This document shows, one piece after another, positions 22,187 through 33,127 of a DNA stretch of 64,000 nt. Both the position numbers and the translations under genes were made by a program. The notes under the pieces were generated by a model. The model did no database searches. It had not been told where the DNA came from and worked only from the letters and a program-made list of their open reading frames with translations. Source of the DNA: Amaurobius ferox (Eukaryota; Arthropoda; Arachnida; Araneae; Amaurobiidae); assembly GCA_951213105.1 (NCBI GenBank), contig OX578153.1, positions 54,312,020 to 54,376,019 of the forward strand. Reading direction: 5' to 3'. How positions within the stretch are numbered: position 1 is the stretch's first letter; each line of letters begins with the position of its first letter.

Positions 22187-23126
22187 ACTTTCCTTATATG
22201 CATAATGTATATCGAAAGTATTGTGACGGGGTCGAAAATTCGAATTCGAGTTTTCGACCGGAGAGCATGTTTCAAGCATCTCTGATCACGAATCAAACAT
22301 TTTTAAAGTGATGTCTGTGTGAAAATATGTGTGTGTGTGTGTGTGTGTGTCAGTAAGACTGTGGAGACGATAACTGACGAACGAATGGACCGATTTGAGA
22401 GCAATTTGGTACAAAAATCACAATCCGTAAACACTGGAAGCTTATTGTTTTCATACGCAATCGAATGTTCAGAACCCCCCTAAATTTTTGAGTGAAATTT
22501 TGAAAAAATCGTCAAAAAGTCAAAAACGCTAATAAAGTTAAGCAAATAGACATTTCTTATGTAATTTTTCATTAGAAAACGATTGACATAAATTTTAGAA
22601 CGCTCACATGAACCGTTCTTGAGATATTGCACATTTTTCAAAAAAATTATCAAAAAGTTATATAAAATAAAAAATATATATTTCCTATTGAGAAACATGT
22701 TCACTTTTCATATGTAATACCATGCGATAAATTTGGTGACATTATTCTCGTGGATCAAGCTCGTTCCATTCATGAAAAAAAAATACTTTGAGTAATAATT
22801 TTGTATTTGAACTCCAATAGCCATTTATCTGCTGTAAGAATAACTTATTTCTCCTTCCATAACGCTTGGCGAAAATTTTAGCGACGATTTTGGCGGAATG
22901 TGGTCAACTTGGCGACATTTTTAATTGTTGCCAAATTAACAAAAATATCTCCAAATTGATAAAAATGACGCTAAATCAATAAAAATGATATCTCATTGAA
23001 GAAAATTCAATATCTTGGAAAGAATATAAGTATCTACTATAAGAATAACATTTTTTTTAACTGTAAAAGTAGTAAATTCATTGCATTATATCAGGAAAGT
23101 TATGTGTTGCCGACATCAGATTTTTT
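22187..23126 (+). mobile_element. Family A element, copy A4
   Basis: Starts ACTTTCCTTATATGCATAAT and ends GCCGACATCAGATTTTTT. The (GT)n tract at 22319-22350 is short. The GGCGA repeats are more degraded than in A8 (GGTCAACTTGGCGAC). Confidence 0.8.
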
Positions 23127-23246
23127 ACGAATAGCTGGCGCATTTGAACCACGTGAGCTTGAGTTTCGTTTTAAGGAATGTGGTAAGTGTAACGCTATGA
23201 GCCATGTGTTAAAAACAGGAGTCAAGTTTATCTACGAACCTGTATA
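23127..23246 (+). CDS. Possible terminal exon fragment (unproven)
   Basis: Directly after A4, TTTTTTACGAATAG could act as an acceptor. An open stretch follows, reading ELEFRFKECGKCNAM and SHVLKTGVKFIYEPV, then stop TAG at 23245 and AATAAA at about 23272. The composition looks protein-like, with two Cys as CGKC, but I recognise no family. The acceptor's T-run belongs to A4, so chance or exonised repeat sequence is possible. Confidence 0.18.
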
Positions 23247-23524
23247 GGCGGTTAACTAACTATTCCTTTGTTAATAAAATCCCAATTCTTATCCATAATG
23301 TGTAACAATAAATTATTTTTAAGTTGAAGGAGGTGTCCTGCATTCTTGTTGGTGGATATTTAAATCAAAGGTGAGTACTTCTCACCTATTCCTTTTAAAT
23401 CTTGAAATTTACAATCAAATCGCTATATGACTGCAGAACCAAAATTCTGAAATCCAAAAACAGTCTATTCTATACAGTCCACTGATCTCTAATGAAAATA
23501 ATTCTATAAGTCTCTACAAAAGGG
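23247..23524. other. Unassigned sequence
   Basis: No family recognised. It may be the divergent edge of D3. Confidence 0.35.
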
Positions 23525-24050
23525 TTTAAAAAATATCTCGATTGATCTCTTACTTGACAATGTATCCCTGGGAGGAGGGAGTAACTTGCCACCCGGGGAG
23601 GGGATAATGGCGTCACGTGCAAAAAAAATTCTATCGGGACTATCTTTCACAACAATGATTGAAGCTATCAAGTCTTCTGATCATTCAGCCATAAATAAAC
23701 CATTTTTGCACGATTATGGCACATTTTATTCTATGCTGTCATGTTATAAAAATATATAATTTCGAATAAATTTCAAAGTTTTAGTTAGAATTTAAACAAA
23801 TTCTATCTAGTTCTAGATTTTTTTGATAACCAAACTGTATATAAAGTTTTGTAAAAAACCATTAATATTTCTAGCCGTTTTCATGTACACAAGAATTCGA
23901 CCACAGACATACAGAGAGACAGACGGGCATCACTCCAAAAATAGTCAAAACGTGTTCAGGAGGTCTTAAAACTTATATTGGCATTAAAATCTTGAAATCG
24001 AAAATTTTCCAAAAGACAATACTTTCTCGATACTGAGTATGAGAACGTAA
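23525..24050 (-). mobile_element. Family D element, copy D3, partial
   Basis: Reverse orientation: AATGTATCCCTGGGAGGAGG, CACCCGGGGAGGGGAT, ATTCTATCTAGTTCTAGATT, AATATTTCTAGCCGTTTTCA, ACAGAGAGACAGACGGGCAT and ACAATACTTTCTCGATACTG. The 3' terminal part is missing or too diverged to place. Confidence 0.65.
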
Positions 24051-24572
24051 ATTTTACACTTGCAGCGATAGTATAAGAGAAAAAAAGGACTTAAAAAAGA
24101 GACTTTTCACGGCAGTCGTTATAGCCCTTTCTTTTCTTCAGTGTTAACAGTCCTACAGTTTTAACTACTAAACCGATTATAATGAACGAATTTTCATTTT
24201 ATTCGCTCCTATGGGAAACATGTTCTTTTTTTTTTAAATGGGTTTAAAACTTCATAAATTGAAAAAACGTAATTTTTCCCTCAATGTTGATAGACCTACA
24301 GCCCAAACAACTGAACTGATATTAATTTTGACTTATGTTATGTATTTATGTAGGAGGTGCATGCTTTGTTTTAAAGCTTGAAGATAAATTTGATTTTGAA
24401 TTTAAAAAAATTAAAAGAACATGAATAAATGGGGCTTGGGGGTAAAATGCAAATTGTAATGCCTGCCGTATCATTGTTACATGATCATGTTTATAAATAT
24501 GCCATCAAAACATTTTGAAATCTCACAAAAGCGCTTCTACATGAGAAAAAAATAACTCCCCACAAACATTAA
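24051..24572 (+). repeat. Unnamed repeat fragment with two motif copies
   Basis: TAACTACTAAACCGATTATA and GAACGAATTTTCATTTTATT (about 24160) resemble the CCGA-TTTGATGAAATTTT module. A second weaker copy, AACAACTGAACTGATATTAA, lies 135 bp on. It probably belongs to a further Helitron-like family; ends are not identifiable. Confidence 0.4.
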
Positions 24573-24790
24573 CTTCTTTCCAATAATTTATAAAATCTCA
24601 AACTGGTTTGGGCTAAGTCCCTGCAGGACCGAAGCTTTTCATGTCTACAGTACAAAAGATACTAACCATCATTTGAGGAAGGGTTTTAGATTCTTCAATA
24701 GTGTACCCCCAGACTTGAAAGCTCTGCTTTGGCTCTGTGGAGACTTGGGGCAAAACATTTTGAGATTTTATAACTTTTTTGGAAAGAGAA
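24573..24790. repeat. 218-bp foldback (long imperfect hairpin)
   Basis: Left arm TTCTTTCCAATAATTTATAA, AATCTCAAACTGG; right arm in inverse TTCTCTTTCCAAAAAAGTTA, AATCTCAAAATG. The arms, about 55 bp at roughly 75-80% identity, lie at 24573-24628 and 24733-24790. Weaker pairing continues inward, so most of the unit folds back on itself. Candidates are a foldback MITE or a hairpin RNA source. Confidence 0.6.
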
Positions 24791-25110
24791 TTTTATTTCT
24801 TGTACTTAGCGAAAAAAAGTTCGTTTGTCATGATGTGGATTTTTTATGAGACATAGTTATATAAACTTCAAATTATGGTAAAAAGAAACTAATAATGCAT
24901 AGTAAGTATTAAATAAGGTATAGTATTAAACAATAAGGTATAGTAAATAAGGTTTAGTATTAAATAAGGTATAGTAAGATATTGGAGGGTAAATATTAAA
25001 TAAAAACTGTTATATTAATTTTGTATTTTTACCAATATATATTAAACAACATTTGTTGGAATTATTGCCTTTATATTTTGTTTGTATATATGCTAATATT
25101 TCTTACTAGC
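24791..25110. repeat. AT-rich spacer with short AAGGTATAGTATTAAAT repeats
   Basis: Between 24901 and 24990 the string TATTAAATAAGGTATAGTA or close variants recurs about four times. The rest is unassigned. Confidence 0.45.
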
Positions 25111-26114
25111 TTATAACCCGTTGCAAAATCAACGATGTCCTATATCTTATGTATCCGCTCTAGCCCCCCCCCCCCCCCACATATAATGAACTCGTGTTTC
25201 AAATATCTGCAAAATATTTTAATCAGGTGATATTGTGTTTATAACAATGATAATATGAATAGCCATTGAAGTAAAATAATTCAAAAGGAGTGCAATATTC
25301 AGTTTTATTTCTGTAGAAAAACTTTTAATAATAATGGTGAAGCTGAATATTCGGCTCTAATTGATATTTTTGGCCGGACAAAGGAACCCAACTCGGAGAT
25401 AACACCCCTTCTAGGGAAAACTTCCCTTCGCTAAGGTACTCATGCACACTTTTGGGATAAGAACTAAATACCTACCAAATTTAAGCTTTCTATGCCGTCT
25501 CGGTTTGGAGATATTTTTCACGGATATCGAATCTCACATGCTAATTATATGGATTACTAATTTATAAAGTAGTGATAATGAATATAATGTAAAATATTTA
25601 AATTTTTAATAAATAAACATACATTATCTAAAGACATTTGAGTTATTTCTAGATGATTTCACTAAAACAAAATTATACAAAATGATGTATCACTTCCACA
25701 CACTCCCGGAGCAAACAGAAGATTCGTACAAAGAGAAATATTCTATTTTCTTGCACATGAGCTCATAAAATCCTCACAAATTTCTATTCTTCCGTAGTTT
25801 TATTCAGCAAAGTAGAGAGAAAATCCGAGGTTGAAATGCGCAATGAAGCGTAAACTACGTATCAGCTGTTCACAGCACTAAGTTTGGACCGTTCCAGCTT
25901 TTCCAGGGTGGGGCAGGAGGAAAGGGGTGCAGAATAATGTCACGGGTAAGAAAATAAAAATGTGATAACTTCCAAGCATTTAAACTGTAAAAGCAAGTGA
26001 CCGGAAAATTCGATGTCATATTTTATGGGCTTTTGTTACCATAAAATGTATTATGGCTAAAAAAGAATTTTCAATCTGTATTAAACTTATCACTTCTTGC
26101 AACGGTATGTTATA
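25111..26114. mobile_element. Possible 1.0-kb TIR element
   Basis: TTATAACCCGTTGCAA at 25111-25126 recurs in inverse as TTGCAACGGTATGTTATA at 26097-26114, with two extra bases. The interior has no transposase and is AT-rich, with a C run at about 25157-25173. It contains ACCTACCAAATTTAAGCTTT beside GCCGTCTCGGTTTGGAGATA, an inverse form of the motif seen in the Helitron-like families. No target duplication was found. Confidence 0.35.
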
Positions 26115-26141
26115 CGACGTTATATGACCTAAGGAAATTAA

Positions 26142-26801
26142 CTAGGGTGTGCCTACACTCGACTTTCTCATACCAAAATGTATTTTTAGTAACTTCTTTT
26201 TTCAAGTTTTAGAAGAAAAATTTTGAAGAATCAGTATTATGAGTTTAAATGATTTCATTTATAACGTGTTACCCTTCACTTTAAAGGCTTGAAGAAAATA
26301 TTTTGATTGATACCGTACTTAACAATGTATCCCCGAGGGAGGAGGACTTACCCCTAGTGGTCCAATGACGTCACAAACAAAAAAAATTGCATCGCGTCAT
26401 TTTTTTCACAACAATGATTGAAATTATTAAGTTTCGTGATCATTGAGCTATAATTAAGCCCTTTTATGCATAATTATGTCCAATATTGTCCTATGCTACC
26501 ATGTTAAAAAAATATAAAATTTTTAATACATTTCAAAGTTTTAGCTCGAATTTCAAAAAATTCAATCGAGTTCTATATTTCTTCATAACAAAGCTCGATA
26601 TAAAGTTTCGTGAAAATGCGTTATTATTTGTGATCGCTATCATGTGCATAAGATATCGCCCCAAGCATACAGACATACATCACTCTAAAAATAGTCAAAA
26701 CGTGCTCAGGAGGTCTTAAAACATATATTGGCATCAAAATCTGGAGTTCGAAAATTTTCGTGAAAACAATACTTTCTCTATACTGTATTACATTGTATAA
26801 G
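26142..26801 (-). mobile_element. Family D element, copy D4, main part
   Basis: Complete family D from GGGTGTGCCTACACTCGACT to its 5' palindrome, which is split by a SINE at 26801/26802 and resumes at 27054. The GC-rich island reads CCCCGAGGGAGGAGG. The 5' arms are ACTTTCTCTATACTGTATTA and TTGTATAAGAAAGT. The 77-codon frame at 26486 is a shadow. Confidence 0.75.
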
Positions 26802-27053
26802 GCCGATCCGGTGGTCGAGCGGTCATGGGCATGCGTTTCCGTCTGATCGCTGGATTGCCGGGTTGCGGGTTCGAATCCAGCCGGCGGGCATGGATGTTGT
26901 CATGTCGATGCCAAGTCAGACTCTCGCCCTTCGGGGAGCATCTATAAAAGTGAAGCTACAAATCTTCTCCCCTTCGCTATGAGATACCCTGGGGGGGTCT
27001 TGTGGACGTGGTGCGTAGGCGGCCCTTCACCAGGGGGAATTAGCAACGAACGA
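26802..27053 (+). mobile_element. tRNA-derived SINE, copy S2, inside the D4 palindrome
   Basis: 252 bp, same length as S1. GCCGATCCGGTGGTCGAGCG opens it and GGTTCGAATCC is the B-box. The (AACG)n tail is shorter. The 12-bp duplication ACATTGTATAAG lies at 26790-26801 and 27054-27065. It differs from S1 at many sites (TGCGGGTTCGAATCCAGCCG here against TGTGGGTTCGAATCCCGCCA). Confidence 0.88.
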
Positions 27054-27071
27054 ACATTGTATAAGAAAGTA
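27054..27071 (-). mobile_element. 5' tip of D4 beyond the SINE
   Basis: ACATTGTATAAGAAAGT: right target duplication plus the outer arm of the D palindrome. Confidence 0.7.
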
Positions 27072-27505
27072 AAAAGTGTGTTATTGGTAATAGATTGATG
27101 TGAAACACAACTGCTTTTGCATATTTCGAATGGAGAAAAATTAATACGTTTTGTGTGTGACGATGGCACCAGGTATCTGGGAAAAAGATTCGATATGCTC
27201 TAGTTTTTTTATAATTTTTTTATGTTCTATACTTTTTTTGGAAAATTATACAGGTTTGATTAATGAATAGAATGCAGCTGGTTTCGTCCTAATTGGACCA
27301 CAAACAACGAAGTTATCGACGATGTAACGTTTGCAGACACTTCTCTGGGCGAACAAATCACTCACTGACATACACACACTAACATACATACACACTAGCA
27401 CACACACACACACTGACATATATACAGACTAACATATACACCACCGACATCACCTCAGACGTGTTTGATTTGAGTTCAGGCCTGCTCAATCGAAAGATTT
27501 TTAAA
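27072..27505 (-). mobile_element. Diverged A-related fragment with (CACA) tract
   Basis: From about 27260: a CCTAATTGGACCACAAACAA module, CTCACTGACATACACACACT with irregular CA repeats at 27367-27440, then GACATCACCTCAGACGTGTT and TCAGGCCTGCTC. The order matches family A in reverse around its simple-repeat tract, but identity is low. 27072-27260 is unassigned. Confidence 0.5.
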
Positions 27506-27655
27506 GTGAAGGGTAACACGTTGTAACTCTAATCATTTGGACCCACAATACCGATATTTCAAAAATTCTCATGTAAACTTTGAAGAAAAGAAGCTACTGA
27601 AATGGGTTCTGGTATGAAAAAGTAGATTTGAGATGCACTCTACTTAATTTCTATT
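27485..27655 (+). mobile_element. Family D 3' fragment D5
   Basis: GTGAAGGGTAACACGTTGTA, CTAATCATTTGGACCCACAA and TGGTATGAAAAAGTAGATTT match the last 150 bp of family D in forward orientation. Confidence 0.6.
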
Positions 27656-27689
27656 ATACTGTGTATATGCTGCGAGAGAAAAGAAAAAA

Positions 27690-28110
27690 AAATCCAATTT
27701 CCTCATATCAGTGTAAAAAGATTTCCTCGCCAATTTCAAATTGATAGCAGGTTTTCATTTGACAAAATAGAAATAAAAAAATTCATGGAGGTAGAAGTAT
27801 AAAGTTATCAAAGCCATTCCCGGAACAACATGCTATACTTTCAACCCTTTTATATTTCTGGAGAAAGTTGAATGTTTAGGAGAGGAAAGTAAAAATGTTA
27901 TACTCCTTGCTTCAAGTTCTGCTCTCAGTGCATATGTAGTTTACGGTGTTTTTGTGAAAGATATACTTCATAGACTTCATAGACAACCGGGAGTTTTGTA
28001 TCATAAACACAGGTAATGGCAAATAAAGGCCATGTTTTACGGATTTTTGTTCCCATGAATAAAACCTCATGAAACATTACCTAAAGAAAGATGTTTTATT
28101 CTAAACTTTA
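27690..28110 (+). repeat. Interspersed repeat family F, copy F1
   Basis: AAATCCAATTTCCTCATATC, GTTTTCATTTGACAAAATAG, CCTTTTATATTTCTGGAGAA and AATAAAGGCCATGTTTTACG recur in the same order at 33440-34475, where B3 splits the copy. F1 thus supplies the unoccupied version of the B3 insertion site (about 27751). Confidence 0.55.
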
Positions 28111-28563
28111 CTATTACCACGATATTTGATCTGGGCCAATACCTTATCCGCTGGGACCTATCGTATTTATACTTGCATCCTAACTGTTATATGAAATCTG
28201 ATGTGTGCAGCATATGACTTTCACTACATTATGAAATGGTTCTGCTTCCTTCACAACGCGTAATAATGATGTGCAAAATTGATGACACAAAGTTTAGGCT
28301 TTGAATTCTACATAAATGTTTGGCGCTTTTCTTAACATTTCACGTAAATCTAACTTGACAATTCGAAAAATTGATAGCGCCCATTAGCAAAATGAACAAC
28401 CACCTATTCCTCATATGTAAAGTCGCCAATTGTGCGTATAAATAAAAAAAGTTTCCCCAAATTATTATTGGAATTGAGACATCACAAAAACTGAAATTCA
28501 ATCCTTTTGGCAAACTTTATTAGTAGAAGTAGAATTATTTATTCGTACTCAAGTGCACAAGCT
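28111..28563. other. Spacer with one short A 3'-end fragment
   Basis: AAATCTGATGTGTGCAGCAT at about 28193-28225 is a degenerate, reversed tail of family A. The remainder is unassigned AT-rich DNA. Confidence 0.4.
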
Positions 28564-29406
28564 AAAAAATCTGATGTGGGCAACACATGACTTTCCTTAT
28601 ATAATGCAATGAATTTACTACTTTTACAGTTAAAAAAAATGCTATTCTTATAATAGATACTTATATTCTTTCCAAGATATTGAATTTTCGTCAATTAGTC
28701 GTCATTTTCATTGATTTAGAATCATTTTTATCAATTTGGCGAGATTTTTGATAATTTGGCAACAATTTAAAATGTCGCCAAGTCGGCGACATTCCGCCAA
28801 ATTCGTCGCCAAAATCTTGTCAAGCGTTATGGACGGAGAAATAAGTTATTCTTACAGCAGATAAATGACTATTGGCGTTCAAATATAAAAGTATTACTAA
28901 AAGTATCTTTTTTCATGAATGGAACGAGCTAGATCCACGAGAATGATGTCAACAAATTTATCGCATGGTATTACATATGAAAAGGGAATATGTTTATCAA
29001 TAAGAAATATATTTTTTTTTATTTTATATAACTTTTTTATCATTATTTTGAAAAATGTGCAAATATCTCAAGAACGGTTCATGTTAGCGTTCTAAAATTT
29101 ATGCCAATCGTTTTCTAATGAAACATTACATAAGAAATGTCTATTTGCGTAACTTTATTAGCGGTTTTGACTTTATGATGATTTTTTCAAAATTTCACTC
29201 GAAAATTTATGGGGGTTCTGAGCATTCGATTGCGTATAAAAACAATAGGCTTCCAGTGTTTACGGATTGTGATTTGTGTACCAAATTTCGTTCGAATCGG
29301 TCCATTCGTTCGTCAGTTATCGTCTCCACAGACTCACTGACACACACACACACACGCACACACACACACACACATACATTCACACACACACACACACACA
29401 TACTTT

Positions 29407-29437
<31 letters not shown>

Positions 29438-29579
29438 ACACACACACACAGACATCACTTCAAAAATGTTTGATTCGTGATCAGGGATGCTTGAAACGTG
29501 CCCTCCCGTTCAAAACTCGAATTCGAATTTTCGACCCCGTCACAATACTTTCCTTATACATTATGTATATAAGGAAAGT
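28564..29579 (-). mobile_element. Family A element, copy A5
   Basis: Complete copy from AAAAAATCTGATGTGGGCAA to TATATAAGGAAAGT. It has the longest simple-repeat tract of the window, about 113 bp of CA with interruptions (29338-29450). This produces two overlapping (Thr-His)n frames and a Val/Cys-rich one on the other strand, none credible as genes. Confidence 0.82.
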
Positions 29580-29892
29580 AATAAAAATACAACGGACATT
29601 TAACTGATATTTCTTGATTACTGTTGGCTCATTATTTGGCATCAAAATGCAAAAATATTGCAAAAAAATATTTTTTCTTGTAAATGAAAAGAACTAGATC
29701 CATAGAGATAAGGATAACAGAGTTGACGCACAATATTGCATATGGAAATGGAACATATTTGATTTTTTTTTTATTTTATGTGCTTTTTAGTTTATTTCAA
29801 AAGCGTGTAATATCTCGAGAACGGTTCAAGCGAACGTTCTAAAGTTTATATCATTTGTTTCCTGAAAGAATTATGTATAGAAGGATTATTTT
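29580..29892 (-). mobile_element. Diverged internal fragment of family A
   Basis: From about 29675: GAACTAGATCCATAGAGATA, GCATATGGAAATGGAACATA, TATCTCGAGAACGGTTCAAG and CGTTCTAAAGTTTATATCAT. The order matches the A interior in reverse, without ends. Confidence 0.55.
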
Positions 29893-30860
29893 TAACCCCT
29901 TTTCAACATAGTTGAAAAGTGTTTATGACTTTGTTCATTCTGTCTGTCTGTCCGACTGTTAGTTCGGAAGATAACTGCCGTAAAAATGACTTTATCAAAA
30001 TTGAATTTTCGTACATTGTTGAGACGATGTGTGGCGATACATGGGAATGTAAATAAATAATATCAACCAATTAGTTTTGGATTGAATCCGGATTGAAGAA
30101 GTGAAATACATTGAACCCTATAGGACCTAATTTTTCAAGCAATTTTAAGCGAAGTTAAAACTCACAAATTGATTCGAAAATTTTAGGAAATATTCAAATT
30201 ATCCCATAATACATATATATAAAAATGTCAGAAAAATATTGTCGGTAGATTTTCAAAAAAGAAATTAAAATAATAATTACACCCATATTATATAAAGAGA
30301 TCACGTGACCTACTTCAAATTAAAATATGGCGTCCATCTTTTTTCCCAGTGTAAAAATCGTGATTTTTAAAACTCTTTTATATTTATATTTAGTGTTGCA
30401 TTCGTCCTAAAACCGCTTTATTTTTGCTTATTTTCTGTGCATCTATATTCTGTTCCAAAGCAATTATAATATTTTTTAACTTAAATAGTCATCAAACTTC
30501 GATTATTTCTACAACGAAGCCTAATTTAAATGGATGCAGAATGTAAACAAGTGATTGTAAGATGAGTTAAATAAGAATTGCAAAATTCTTTTCACGCAAA
30601 ATTATTTAGCTCTGGAGTATGGAGTAAAAGTGATATAAATGAAATATTCATTAATTTTACATAATTTATATTTCGATTCCAGACGATTTCCAGACGATTT
30701 ATATTTCGATGACGTCATATGAATAAAGTTCATTTTTTTTCAATGAAGTTTTAAGTTTTCAAATATAATAAGTGTATAAATATAATATAAAGTGTTTCAA
30801 ATGTAATATAATTTCAAATATAATAATTTTCAAATATAATAATAGTACTGTGATAATTTT
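29893..30860 (+). mobile_element. Family C element, copy C3, left part
   Basis: Starts AACCCCTTTTCAACATAGTTG, runs through TTCTGTCTGTCTGTCCG, ATCACGTGACCTACTTCAAA and ATGACGTCATATGAATAAAG, then is cut at 30860 by an array of family A in the opposite orientation. The C3 3' end resumes at 32810. Confidence 0.75.
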
Positions 30861-30993
30861 AAAAAATCTGATGTAGGCAACACATGACTTTTCTTATATA
30901 ATGCAATGAATAACTTTTACAGTTAAAAAAAATCTGATGTGGGCAGCACATGACTTTCCTCATATAATGCAATGAATTTACTACTTTTACAGT
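30861..30993 (-). mobile_element. Two extra 3' ends of family A in tandem
   Basis: Units at 30861-30924 and 30925-30993, each AAAAAATCTGATGTRGGCAR through TTTTACAGT. A third, full element begins at 30994. Each unit is the terminal 64-69 bp of A. Confidence 0.8.
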
Positions 30994-31919
30994 AAAAAAA
31001 ATCTGATGTGGGCAACACATGACTTTCCTTATATAATGTAATGAATTTACAACTTTTACAGTAAAAAAATAGGTTTTTCTTATAGTAGATACTATAATAT
31101 TCTTTCCAAAACATTGAATTTTCGACAATTAGTCGTCATTTTCATTGATTTAGCGTAATTTTTATCCATTTGGCGAGATTTTCGTTAATTTGCAAACATT
31201 TCAAAAAGTGGCCAAGTTGTCGATATTCCGCCAAATTCGTCGCCAAAATCTCGCCAAGCGTTATGCACTAAGAAATAAATTATTCTTACAGCAGATAAAT
31301 GACTATTGGCGTTCAAATACAAAAGTATTACTCAGAGTATTTTTTTTCATGAATGGAACGAGCTAGATCCACGAGAATGATGTCACCCAGTTTATCGCAT
31401 GGTATTACATATGAAAAGCGAACATGTTTATCAATAGGAAATATTTTTTTTTATTTTATATGACTTTTTGATATTTTCTTTTAAAAATGTACAATATCTC
31501 GAGAACGGTTCATGTTAGAGTTCTAAAATTTATGTCAATCGTTTTCTAATGAAAAATTACATAAGAAATGTCTATTTTCGTAACTTTATTAGTGGTTTTG
31601 ATTTGTTGACGATTTTTTCAAAATTTCATTCGAAAATTTAGGGGGGTTCTGAACATTCGATTGCGCATAAAAGCAATAGACTTCCAGTGTTTATGGATTG
31701 TGATTTTTGTACCAAATTTGGTTCAAATCGGTCCATTCGTTCGTCAGTTATCGTCTCCACAGTCCCACTGACACACACACACACACACAGACATCACTTC
31801 AAAAATGTTTTATTCGTGATCAGGGATGTTTGAAACGTGCTCTCCCGTCGAAAACTCGAATTCGAATTTTCGACCCCGTCACAATACTTTCCTTATACAT
31901 TATGTATATAAGGAAAGTA
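30994..31919 (-). mobile_element. Family A element, copy A6
   Basis: Complete copy. The (CA)n tract is short (31774-31790). The 5' palindrome ends AAGGAAAGT at 31919 and is joined directly to A7. Confidence 0.8.
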
Positions 31920-32809
31920 AAAATGTTATTCTTATAGTAAATACTTATATTCTTTTCAAAATATTGAATTTTCTTCAATTAGTCGTCATTTTCATTGATT
32001 TAGCGTCATTTTTATCCATTTAGCTGGAATTAAAAATGTCGCAAAGTTGGCGGCATTCCACCAAATTCGTCGCCAAAATCTCACCAAGCGTTATGGACGG
32101 AGAAGTAAGTTATTCTTACAGCAGATAAATGACTGTTGGCGTTCAAATACAAAAGTATTACTCAAAGTATCTTTTCTCATGAATAGAACGAGCTAGATCC
32201 ACGAGAATGATGTCACCCAATTTATCGCATGATATTACATATGAAAAGTGAACATGTTTCTCAATAAGAAATATTTTTTTTTATTTTATATAACTTTTTG
32301 ATAATTTTTTTGAAAAATGTACAATATCTCGAGAACGATTCATGTTAGCGTTCTAAAATTTATGTCAATCGTTTTCTAATGAAAAATTACATTTGAAATG
32401 TCTAATTGCGTAACTTTATTAACGGTTTTGATTTTTTGACGATTTTTTCAAAATTTCACTCAAAAATTTAGGGGGGTTCTGAACATTATATTGCGCATAA
32501 AAACAATAGACTTCCAGTGTTTACAGATTGTGATTTTTGTACCGAATTTCGTTCGAATCGGTCCATTTGTTCGTCCGTTATCGTCTCCACAGTCTCACTG
32601 ACACTCACACACACACACACACATGCACACACACACACGCACACATACTTTCACACACACATATACACACACACATACAGACATCACTTCAAAACTGTTA
32701 GATCCGTGATCAGGGATGCTTGAAACGTGCTCTCCAGTCGAAAACTCGAATTCGAATTTTCGACCCCGTCACAATACTTTCCTTATACATTATGTATATA
32801 AGGAAATTA
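31920..32809 (-). mobile_element. Family A element, copy A7, lacking its 3' tail
   Basis: Begins AAATGTTATTCTTATAGTAA, so the last 90 bp of the family (tail hairpin and subterminal repeat) are missing. It ends at palindrome TATATAAGGAAATT. The simple-repeat tract at 32602-32675 is an irregular CA type. Confidence 0.75.
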
Positions 32810-32920
32810 ATATATCAGCGCTGAATGTATCGCATTTTAAAGATGTTTAAATAAGATTGCATTTCAGTTAGAATGTGTTCCATAATTAATGTTTTATGCA
32901 TGATTGATCTTTCTTGTATT
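32810..32920 (+). mobile_element. Family C element, copy C3, 3' end
   Basis: GCGCTGAATGTATCGCATTT, AAGATTGCATTTCAGTTAGA, then hairpin TAATTAATG/CATGATTGA and CTTTCTTGTA complete the C copy cut at 30860. Confidence 0.7.
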
Positions 32921-33127
32921 AAATATCCTGCTGTTTAATGATATTTTTCAAAAATTCTTTTGAAAGTTGAGAATCTTTCAAACTTTCGATCGCATTTGAA
33001 ATCAATATTGTTCACGAATTCATTTACTGTAATAATCGTACAAAATTTTTCTTGAAGCGATCTATCTGTTAGTGAGATACTGTGTTGGAAGACTTACGAA
33101 AATGCACACATGCATTCATGCACGCAT
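32921..33127 (-). mobile_element. Diverged Helentron-like fragment
   Basis: ACAAAATTTTTCTTGAAGCG and TCTGTTAGTGAGATACTG echo the A module CCAAATTTCGTTCGAATCGG...TCAGTTATCG in reverse. A CATGCA-rich simple tract follows at 33095-33130. Family not assignable. Confidence 0.35.

Noticed and set aside
30859..31128. Frame with repeated CCPHQIFF peptide as a repeat protein
   Set aside because: It is the three reiterated A 3' ends read through; the same peptide appears wherever the A tail occurs.
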